Of a stretch of 33,719 bases of DNA, positions 24,448 through 31,269 are shown one piece after another. The DNA lies in NCBI GenBank assembly GCA_905197955.1, contig CAJKAR010000045.1, positions 1 to 33,719 of the forward strand. Direction: 5' to 3'. The notes beneath the pieces are model-generated. The model saw only the letters and a list, made by a program, of their open reading frames with translations, was not told where the DNA came from and made no database searches. Both the position numbers and the translations under genes were made by a program. The stretch comes from an uncultured Lentisphaeria bacterium. GTDB taxonomy: Bacteria; Verrucomicrobiota; Lentisphaeria; Victivallales; UBA1829. Position 1 is the stretch's first letter, and each line of letters begins with the position of its first letter.

Positions 24448-26589
24448 TTATTGTTTCAGGAGAACGACGAGTCCGGAATAATCGCTGAGTCCGCTGACGA
24501 GCAGCTTGTCTCCGCCGATTCGGACGTCCACGTCGTCGGACTTGAACACTCCTGCGATTTTCTGTTCTCCGTTCAGAGAGATTGAGAGCTGTTCCGGCGC
24601 ATTCCGGAAACCGTGGATGACCAGCATTTCCTCGTTTTTCCAGCTGCGCGAAAGGATCTGCCATCCTGCCGGATAGTTGCTCGAACGGCTTGTCAGCTCC
24701 CGTTCCAGGCGCGAGACTCCGTGTTTGACCAGCGGTGCGATGCGCTTGTAGAAATCGACCGCCTCGAACATGATCTTTTTCTGCCACGGAGCCAGCTTGT
24801 CGATTTCACCGGAAAGACAGAGTCTTCCGAGGAATCCCGCGGCGAGGGAGTAGTAAAGACGTTTTGCATCATTTTCCGCCCGGAGAACCGCCCAGATCTG
24901 GTTCCGCTCCATCGGGATCAGCATCTGCGTATTGGCTCCGACGAGAGGAATTGCTTCGCCTTCGTGAGCATCCGAGAAACTACCCATGTTTCCGATCCTC
25001 ATCCATTCCGGGGTCAGCCTGTGTCCGCCGGAGGAGCAGATTTCGATGACCAGTTCCGGCAGTTCCTCGCGCAGATGATTGTAGTATCTGCCGACCGCTT
25101 CGAGATGTTCGCGGAGTCCTTCCGCGGGACTGCCGTTTTCCGTATCGGCACCGAAGCCGATCGGAGCGTTGTAATCCACTTTCAGATATCCGAAACCGTT
25201 GTCTTTCAGCATCTTGATAAGTTTTTTATCGAGGTAGTCCCAGACCTCTTTTTTGCGGAAATCGAGGAATCTGCGTTCCGTCTGATAAGTCTTTCCGTCG
25301 AGGGTCAGGAGCATCTCTTCGTGTTCCTCCAGCAGATGTGATCCCGGAAGACAGTTTTCGAATTCGAACCAGACGCCCGGAATGAATCCCATTTTACGGA
25401 GTTCGCTAGTGAACTTTTTGAGTCCGCCCGGATATTTCTCTTCGGAGATGATCCAGTCGCCGATTCCGTTATATTTGGAGTTTTTGCTCTTGAACCATCC
25501 ATCGTCCATGACGAAATAGCGGATGCCGTGCCCCTTGAGGGTTTTGGCAATCGGAAGGAGATTTTCGCGGCTTGGGCATCCCCATGTGGTGCACCATTCG
25601 TTGAAGATGACGGGGAGGTCTTCTTCGGCGGGGACGCTGGCGAGGGCATTGTCGACCGGCCATGCGGTGAGTCGTGTCATCAGGTCCTGAATATCGCCTT
25701 TGACGCAGCTGACGATCGCGGTCGGTCCCTGGAACGTTTCGCCCGGTTTCAGTTTCCGGATCCAGCCTCCGAGTTCGCGGTCGGTATGTCCGCCGGAGAG
25801 GTTGAGGTGATCTGCAAAGCGGGTTGCTTCGAGCCTCCAGGGTCCGTTGGTCGCAAGCTGGGCGCCCCAGATGACTCCGGCATCGGTATCTTCGAATCCG
25901 ATCATCGGGAAGAACTCCTTGACCGGCATGGAGCTGGTCTGCCCGAAGCGCAGGGAGCGCATGCCGTAGGTGGACCAGGACATTTCCAGACCGAGATCTT
26001 CGACCGCTGTGGCCTCATGGCGTCCTTCCATGCTCCAGAAGGAACGGAAACGGTGAATTTTATATTTGTCCAGACCGTCATCCGGCTGGAACGGGGAAAG
26101 CATCCCGATGGAGAAACTGTCGAGCATTTCCAGTTCGACCGTTTGATCGGATCCGTTTGTAATCGCGGTGTTGATTTCGAGATATCCGGTTCCTTTTTTA
26201 TATTTGACCGTATGGACGAGTTTGATTCCGCGGTCATCCATGAAGAACGTTTCGACGGAGTTTGCGTGTTCTTTCTGCGCCGTGAATTTCAGATTTTTGA
26301 GACTGGCGCTTCCGCGCATGGTATTGCCCGGAGCGAAGCGGTTCGGATAGCCGTCGCCGATCAGTTTGAACTGCGTCATATCCTCCAGAACAGAGGCGGG
26401 AAAATCGCATTGGAACACTTTGGCGATTCCGCGGCAGGCGACTGTCTCCTTGAGATTGATTCTGTGTTTCGGGAGCTGTTTTTCCATTCCTGTCGGGATC
26501 ATGGTGAATGTGAGTCTGCTGCCGTCTTTCAGGTAATAGACGGTCATGTCACCCATGACAAAATGACTGAATTCTTTAAAAGGAAACAT
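24448..26589 (-). CDS. Alpha-galactosidase, GH36 family
   Basis: A 713-aa GH36/clan GH-D enzyme with an N-terminal beta-sandwich (1-310), a central barrel (about 320-620) and a C-terminal beta domain. The nucleophile is D472 (GYLKVDYN) and the acid/base D540 (SFSDAHEG). VMDDGWF (about 360-366) and CSSGGHR (about 518) also fit. It lacks a signal peptide, so it hydrolyses imported alpha-galactosides or related sugars in the cytoplasm. The KVDYN form departs from the KWDMNR of classical GH36 enzymes, so a different specificity is possible. It heads a unit with the symporter gene. Confidence 0.88.
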   Translation of the reverse strand: MFPFKEFSHFVMGDMTVYYLKDGSRLTFTMIPTGMEKQLPKHRINLKETVACRGIAKVFQCDFPASVLEDMTQFKLIGDGYPNRFAPGNTMRGSASLKNLKFTAQKEHANSVETFFMDDRGIKLVHTVKYKKGTGYLEINTAITNGSDQTVELEMLDSFSIGMLSPFQPDDGLDKYKIHRFRSFWSMEGRHEATAVEDLGLEMSWSTYGMRSLRFGQTSSMPVKEFFPMIGFEDTDAGVIWGAQLATNGPWRLEATRFADHLNLSGGHTDRELGGWIRKLKPGETFQGPTAIVSCVKGDIQDLMTRLTAWPVDNALASVPAEEDLPVIFNEWCTTWGCPSRENLLPIAKTLKGHGIRYFVMDDGWFKSKNSKYNGIGDWIISEEKYPGGLKKFTSELRKMGFIPGVWFEFENCLPGSHLLEEHEEMLLTLDGKTYQTERRFLDFRKKEVWDYLDKKLIKMLKDNGFGYLKVDYNAPIGFGADTENGSPAEGLREHLEAVGRYYNHLREELPELVIEICSSGGHRLTPEWMRIGNMGSFSDAHEGEAIPLVGANTQMLIPMERNQIWAVLRAENDAKRLYYSLAAGFLGRLCLSGEIDKLAPWQKKIMFEAVDFYKRIAPLVKHGVSRLERELTSRSSNYPAGWQILSRSWKNEEMLVIHGFRNAPEQLSISLNGEQKIAGVFKSDDVDVRIGGDKLLVSGLSDYSGLVVLLKQ

Positions 26590-26635
26590 CTCTTTTTTTC
26601 TTCCTCTGATGAATCTTTGACATTTCCGTTTCTTT

Positions 26636-26645
26636 CGGCTAGCCG
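26636..26645. promoter_or_regulatory. Short palindrome in the GH36 leader
   Basis: CGGCTAGCCG, a perfect ten-base palindrome between the promoter and the GH36 start. It may be an operator downstream of the start point, but it is short. Confidence 0.3.
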
Positions 26646-26677
26646 GAAAAAACGCGCTTCAAAAAAATAGTGCCGTT

Positions 26678-26706
26678 AATATGACATGGCGGAGCGTATT
26701 TTTCAA
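26678..26706 (-). promoter_or_regulatory. Promoter of the GH36 gene
   Basis: TTGAAA (26701-26706), 17-base spacer, CATATT (26678-26683) on the minus strand, about 90 bases before the GH36 start and just behind the esterase gene. Confidence 0.55.
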
Positions 26707-26722
26707 AAGGATCCGTAAAAAA

Positions 26723-27802
26723 TCAGCGATATTTTTTGAGTGCTTCTTCCAGTACTGGCAGCGTGTGCTCGAACATGCGGAAGAAACCGAGATCGTTCGG
26801 ATGGCAGGTGTCGACGGTGCACCAGCTCCTGTGAGTGCTGCCGAAGAGCTTTTCGCCATCGATGAAATAGACATTGCGGTCCCCGGCAGCGACTGCGTGT
26901 TCATAGGTCTCGCGGATGATGCTTCGCCGTTCCTCGTCATCTTTGCGGTTTTTGTAGGTCCAGATGTCGCATTTTGACATCAGGATGATCGGCAGTTCCG
27001 GCTGTTTTGCGCGCACGATCCGGAAAAACGGTTCGTGGGTTTTCCGGAGATGTTCCGGATTCGGCGTATTGTGATCGTAGTCCATGACGAAGGCGGCCAG
27101 ATCCAGATCTCCGATCGCCTCCGCCAGAGGAAATTCTCCGCGTGCGGAGCCGGAAAATCCGAGATTGATCTGTTCTGCATCGACCTCCCGGCAGAGCATG
27201 GAGGTATAGGCGTTTCCCGGACGCGATGCGCATCCTCCCTGCGTGATGGAGGAACCGTAGAAAAGTACCGGTTTGGGTATCTTATGAGGGGAGGGCGGTT
27301 CGATGAGAGCTCCCGGATTTACGCCGATTTCCAGGGAGCTGACTCCGCCGTAGAGAGGAAAATTGAGCATCCATTCCTGCATGCCGTCCTGATTGTCTGC
27401 GATCAGTAGGATTTCCAGAAGTTCCTGATCCCGGTTCGGCTGAGCGCTGGCGATATGAAATTTCTCCCGTCCGGTTCCGCGGAAGAGATCGAATCCGGCG
27501 CTTCCGGTTCTCGGCATGTGGTTCATGTCGAACGAGTAGAAGAGTTTTGCCCGGACGGCTATCTGCTGTGCATTGCTCCGGAAACGGACTGCTCCTCCGC
27601 TGGTCTGCTTCGCAAGATCCAGTTCCCCCTGATTCACGTGCTGCAGAGTGAAATGTCCCGGCAGACGGTACAGCCTGTGATGCTGCGGATACCACGGAAA
27701 TCCTTCCAGCTGAAAAGGCGCTTCAAGTGCGTTGAAATAGATGATTTCCTTGTCTCCAACGGTGGAAACTTTGAAATTCCGGTCAATTTCTTCGATCTTC
27801 AT
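26723..27802 (-). CDS. SGNH/GDSL-type esterase
   Basis: A 359-aa protein with an N-terminal beta-rich domain (1-170, pattern of the SGNH N-terminal domains) and an SGNH hydrolase domain. The catalytic serine is in FYGSSITQG (about S185), the oxyanion glycine in GFSGSARG, the block III asparagine in DYDHNTPN (about N246), and the Asp/His pair in TVDTCHPND (about D332, H335). It is probably a carbohydrate acetyl esterase. It has no signal peptide. AAAGGAA stands nine bases before the ATG at 27802; the open frame to 27913 has no support. It precedes the GH36 gene. Confidence 0.88.
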   Translation of the reverse strand: MKIEEIDRNFKVSTVGDKEIIYFNALEAPFQLEGFPWYPQHHRLYRLPGHFTLQHVNQGELDLAKQTSGGAVRFRSNAQQIAVRAKLFYSFDMNHMPRTGSAGFDLFRGTGREKFHIASAQPNRDQELLEILLIADNQDGMQEWMLNFPLYGGVSSLEIGVNPGALIEPPSPHKIPKPVLFYGSSITQGGCASRPGNAYTSMLCREVDAEQINLGFSGSARGEFPLAEAIGDLDLAAFVMDYDHNTPNPEHLRKTHEPFFRIVRAKQPELPIILMSKCDIWTYKNRKDDEERRSIIRETYEHAVAAGDRNVYFIDGEKLFGSTHRSWCTVDTCHPNDLGFFRMFEHTLPVLEEALKKYR

Positions 27803-27849
27803 GAAAAATATTCCTTTCGAATTTTTGCCAGAGTTGTAGTCTGGAGAAA

Positions 27850-27879
27850 ATAAGATGGATTGTTTTTCGGAAAATTCAA
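27850..27879 (-). promoter_or_regulatory. Promoter of the SGNH esterase gene
   Basis: TTGAAT (27874-27879), 18-base spacer and TCTTAT (27850-27855) on the minus strand. The -10 overlaps the nine-base word ATAAGATGG (27850-27858), which recurs at 27991-27999 next to the divergent promoter. Confidence 0.4.
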
Positions 27880-27952
27880 CGGATTTTTCATCAGGAAAGG
27901 ATGTTTCTTCCAAAAAAAGTCAGAAAATCTATTTTTATGATGCTTTTCTCCA

Positions 27953-27999
27953 TTTTTAATTTTCGCGGGAAAGTCTATATTATCTCCGAGATAAGATGG
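27953..27999 (+). promoter_or_regulatory. Promoter and operator of the isomerase/epimerase pair
   Basis: TATATT (27976-27981) with a poor -35 (TTTTTA, 27953-27958) 17 bases away. A perfect 15-base palindrome TTATCTC-C-GAGATAA (27980-27994) sits directly on the start point. A weak -35 with an operator at +1 may indicate tight control. Confidence 0.6.
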
Positions 28000-28044
28000 C
28001 TCTGGCCATCCGGAACAATATTCGGAAACAGGAAGGAACACAGT

Positions 28045-28812
28045 ATGAAAATCAGCAAGAAAAATCTGGCGGCTCAGCTTTACACGATCCGCGATTACAC
28101 GAAAACGCCGAAGGACATCGCCGAATCCATGAAGAAAATCAAGGCGATCGGTTACGATGCCGTTCAGATTTCCGGACTCGGACCGATTGATCCGAAAGAA
28201 CTTGCAGCCATTCTCGACGGCGAAGGACTAGTCTGCTGCGCATCTCATGACGGAGGCGAGGATCTGTTCACCAAAACCGATGCTCTGATCGAAAAACTTC
28301 ACACCGTCAAATGCCCGTATGTGGCTTATCCCTGGCCGCACACAAATCCGAAAACCGAGGAGGAGTGGATTGCTCTGGCGAAACGTCTTGATGCAGTCGG
28401 CGCGAAACTCCGTGAAGCGGGAATCACACTCTGCTATCACAACCACAATATTGAATTCGGCAAATACAATGGCAGAACCGCTCTTGACATCATCTACTCC
28501 GCCTCCTGCGCGGATAATCTCAAAGGCGAGCCCGATACCCACTGGGTTCAGATGGGTGGAGCAAATCCTGTCACATGGTGCAGAAAACTTTCCGGACGTC
28601 TTCCTCTCCTCCACATGAAGGACACGGGATATATCAACGGACAGGCCATGATGACCGAAATCGGCAATGGAAACCTTGAATGGAAGAAGATTGTCCGTGC
28701 CGCCGATGAAGCCGGATGCCTCTGGTACATCGTCGAAGAGGACACCTGCCCGGGATGCCCCTTCGATGCCCTGAAAAAGAGCTATGACTACATTGCACAG
28801 GAGCTGTTCTGA
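28045..28812 (+). CDS. Sugar phosphate isomerase/epimerase (xylose-isomerase-like TIM barrel)
   Basis: A 255-aa protein of the AP-endonuclease-2/xylose-isomerase-like family. It begins with AAQLYTIRDYTK and has the metal- and substrate-binding pattern of the family: ASHDGG, CYHNHNIEFGK, LLHMKDTG and a late glutamate in IVEEDTCPG. It probably isomerises or epimerises a sugar, a keto-sugar or an inositol-type product. AGGAAGGA precedes the ATG. The next gene, also of this fold, begins two bases after its stop. The substrate is unknown. Confidence 0.88.
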   Translation: MKISKKNLAAQLYTIRDYTKTPKDIAESMKKIKAIGYDAVQISGLGPIDPKELAAILDGEGLVCCASHDGGEDLFTKTDALIEKLHTVKCPYVAYPWPHTNPKTEEEWIALAKRLDAVGAKLREAGITLCYHNHNIEFGKYNGRTALDIIYSASCADNLKGEPDTHWVQMGGANPVTWCRKLSGRLPLLHMKDTGYINGQAMMTEIGNGNLEWKKIVRAADEAGCLWYIVEEDTCPGCPFDALKKSYDYIAQELF

Positions 28813-28814
28813 TT

Positions 28815-29696
28815 ATGTATTTTACCGGATTTGCAGATGAGGCGTCCGCTGATCTCGATCGTCAGATCGAGGCAACAAAGGCGCTTGGCTGGGAGAACAT
28901 TGAAACCCGTGCTCTCCTGGGAAAAAATCTCGGAACCATTTCCGATGAGGAATTCGAACTTGTTCAGCGCAAGCTGGAGGAATCCGGCGTCCATTTCAAC
29001 TGCTATGGCAGTGCTGTGGCAAACTGGGCAAATCCGATTACCGAGTCCCCGGAAAAATCCTATCAGGAGATGCGTACCGCGCTTCCGAGAATGCAGAAAC
29101 TCGGGACCAAACTGATCCGCATTATGAGTTTTGCTGTTCCGGCGGAGCTCAAACCGCGGGCAATGGAATATTTCGATGAAGTTGTCAAACGTCTTACCGT
29201 GATCGTCAAAATGGCGGAAGATGCGGGTGTCGTATGCGTTCATGAAAACTGCATGAACTGGGGTGGACTCTCCTATGAGCATACTCTCAGACTTTGCGAC
29301 AAACTCGCTTCTTCGCCCTCGTTCCGTCTGGTGTTCGATACGGGAAATCCCGTCTTCAACGATGACATTCGCGGCAAGGCGCCGTATCGCAAACAGAGCT
29401 CCTGGGAGTTCTATAAGAACGTCCGCGAATTTATCGCCTACATTCACATCAAGGACGCAAAATGGAACGGCGAGCAGCCCGTCTATACCTTCGCCGGAGA
29501 AGGCTGGGGCGAAGTCGAGCGCATTCTCGCCGATGCGTTTGCGACCGGTTATGACGGCGGCATCTCTATCGAACCTCACATGAACAAGGTCTTCCACGAT
29601 CCCGATGCAAATGTCAATGAGAAACTTTCCTTCGAGAACTACATCGAATACGGAAAACGTCTGATGGCTCTCGTGGACAGTATTCGAAAAAAATAA
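28815..29696 (+). CDS. Second sugar phosphate isomerase/epimerase (TIM barrel)
   Basis: A 293-aa protein of the same broad fold as its neighbour but clearly different in sequence, so the pair is not a recent duplication. Family marks are TGFADEA at the start, VVCVHENCMNWGG, LVFDTGNP, IAYIHIKDAKW and GGISIEPHM, which supply the Glu/Asp/His metal ligands. The ribosome binding site (AGGAGC) lies inside the end of the preceding gene and the gap is two bases, so translation is probably coupled. A strong terminator follows. The two enzymes may act in consecutive steps. Confidence 0.88.
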   Translation: MYFTGFADEASADLDRQIEATKALGWENIETRALLGKNLGTISDEEFELVQRKLEESGVHFNCYGSAVANWANPITESPEKSYQEMRTALPRMQKLGTKLIRIMSFAVPAELKPRAMEYFDEVVKRLTVIVKMAEDAGVVCVHENCMNWGGLSYEHTLRLCDKLASSPSFRLVFDTGNPVFNDDIRGKAPYRKQSSWEFYKNVREFIAYIHIKDAKWNGEQPVYTFAGEGWGEVERILADAFATGYDGGISIEPHMNKVFHDPDANVNEKLSFENYIEYGKRLMALVDSIRKK

Positions 29697-29716
29697 TTGC
29701 AGATTCCAATCCGCAA

Positions 29717-29760
29717 ACAAAAAACACCCCGGTTCCGAGAAAGAACCGGGGTGTTTTTTT
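29717..29760. terminator. Strong bidirectional terminator
   Basis: AACACCCCGGTTC pairs with GAACCGGGGTGTT around a short loop, with A/T runs on both sides. It ends the isomerase pair on the plus strand and could end a serS read-through transcript on the minus strand. Confidence 0.9.
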
Positions 29761-29782
29761 AGAGCCTCCGTGCTGTGCTCGA

Positions 29783-29985
29783 CCAGCATTTCACCATTGG
29801 ACCGCGACAAGGACACGATCCTTGACCCGAGAAAAATGCTGGCGTATTTTTTCGCCCCCGGAAGTATGAGAGTGATATTTTCCCGTGAGCCTTTGTGAGC
29901 AGCGCAAAGGCGATCGAAAAGTTTAGGGAAAGAGGAGAGCGCGAGAGGAGAAGAACCGCTTTTCAAAGCGGTTTTCGCCTCTCGC
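29783..29985. repeat. Structured intergenic repeat, copy 2
   Basis: The core 29800-29858 matches 1-58. CAAGGA and TCCTTG form a first hairpin, AAAAATGC (29832-29839) and GTATTTTT (29844-29851) a second. CCAGCATTT (29783-29791) can instead pair with AAATGCTGG (29834-29842), which excludes the second hairpin. A long third hairpin at 29941-29985 has outer arms GCGAGAGG/CCTCTCGC and an inner AACCGCTTT/AAAGCGGTT stem, matching the hairpin at 92-127 in copy 1 with changed but still paired bases. The element fills most of the 304-base gap between the isomerase pair and serS. No gene is seen in the gap. Confidence 0.75.
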
Positions 29986-30000
29986 ACAAATAATAGCGCG

Positions 30001-31251
30001 TTATTTTGCGGGGGCTTCGATCTTGTCGAATCCGGTATAAGGCCGGAGGACCTCCGGAACAACGACAGAGCCATCGGCCTGCTGATAGTTTTCCAGAATG
30101 CAGATGGCAACACGGTCGGTTGCAGCTGTTGCGCTGATTGTGTGAACAAATCCTTTGGAGCCGTCTTTGGCTTTGTAGCGGATGTTCAGACGGCGGGACT
30201 GGAATTCTGTCAGATTGGTGTTCGAGGTGACTTCGCGATATCCGTTGAAGCTCGGATACCAGGCCTCGATATCATACTTTCTGTATCCCGGAGCGCCCAT
30301 GTCGCCGACGCAGACATCGACTACATGATAGGGCAGTCCAAGCTTCTGCAGAAGCATTTCTTCATTTTCCAGCGCGAACTTGTGCTGGTTGACCGAATCT
30401 TCAGGCTTGCAGAAAATGATCTGTTCAACCTTGTGGAACTGATGCACGCGGAAGATGCCGCGGCTGGCTTTTCCGTAGCTTCCCGCTTCAGTCCGGAAGC
30501 AGGGGGAGTATGCCGTGTAGAAGATCGGAAGTTTTTCCGCGTCAAGCGTTTCATCTGCGTGGAATCCGACGAGAGTCTGTTCCGATGTTCCGATCAGAGC
30601 GAGGTCTTCGCGTTCCAGTTTGTACGTCTGGTCGGCAAAGAAGGGCAGATAACCGGTTCCGTAGAGAGTCCGTTCCTTGGCAAGACACGGAGTGATCATC
30701 GGAGTGAAACCGCGTTTGATAAGTTCTGCCTTGACCCAAGTGTAGAGCGCATCGCAGAGGAGGGCTCCTTTGCCTTTCCAGTAATAGAATCCGGACTGGG
30801 CAACTTTGGCGCCGCGTTTGATGTCGAGAATATCGAGAGATTCGCCGAGTTCGACATGATCACGAACCTTGAAGTCGAATTGACGGATCGTTCCGACCTT
30901 GCGGATCTCTTTATTGTCAGCATCGTCTTTGCCCATCGGGACTTCGGGATCGAGGATGTTCGGCAGCCAGGAGAGAGCGGCATCGAGTTTTTCCCCGAGT
31001 TCCTTTTCCTGTGTTTCGAGAGCTGCGAGTTCCTCTTTCATGGCTTTGACCTGTTCACGGGCGGCGGGATTGGTCTGGCACTCTTTGCTCAGACGGTTGC
31101 GCTCGGAACGGAGTGCTTCCGCTTTCTGAGAGACTTCGCGCCGTTCTTTGTCGAGAGCTGCGATCGCGTCCACATCAGCGTCGCTGCCTCTGACCTTGCA
31201 GTTCTGCTTGACGAAATCAAGATTTTCACGAATGTATTTAATATCGATCAT
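30001..31251 (-). CDS. serS: Seryl-tRNA synthetase
   Basis: A 416-aa class II aminoacyl-tRNA synthetase. Residues 1-100 form the long coiled-coil tRNA-binding arm (heptad-rich RREVSQKAEALRSERNRL and KAMKEELAALETQEKELG). The catalytic core has GTSEQTLVGFH, motif 2 in CFRTEAGSYGKASRGIFRVHQF, the NTNLTEFQSRR segment and a motif 3 region ending in AICILENYQ. AGGAG is upstream of the ATG, 18 bases after the glyA stop, so serS is the third gene of the phosphatase-rpiB/glyA-serS operon. No T-box leader is present. Confidence 0.96.
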   Translation of the reverse strand: MIDIKYIRENLDFVKQNCKVRGSDADVDAIAALDKERREVSQKAEALRSERNRLSKECQTNPAAREQVKAMKEELAALETQEKELGEKLDAALSWLPNILDPEVPMGKDDADNKEIRKVGTIRQFDFKVRDHVELGESLDILDIKRGAKVAQSGFYYWKGKGALLCDALYTWVKAELIKRGFTPMITPCLAKERTLYGTGYLPFFADQTYKLEREDLALIGTSEQTLVGFHADETLDAEKLPIFYTAYSPCFRTEAGSYGKASRGIFRVHQFHKVEQIIFCKPEDSVNQHKFALENEEMLLQKLGLPYHVVDVCVGDMGAPGYRKYDIEAWYPSFNGYREVTSNTNLTEFQSRRLNIRYKAKDGSKGFVHTISATAATDRVAICILENYQQADGSVVVPEVLRPYTGFDKIEAPAK

Positions 31252-31269
31252 GATTCTGATTCTCCTGCA

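Noticed and set aside
25889..25905. tRNA T-arm-like word (TTCGAATCC)
   Set aside because: It lies inside the GH36 coding region with no matching acceptor or anticodon stems.
28788..30149. A 453-codon minus-strand frame through the second isomerase, the terminator and the repeat
   Set aside because: It crosses a strong terminator, repeat copy 2 and the end of serS; no protein family is visible.
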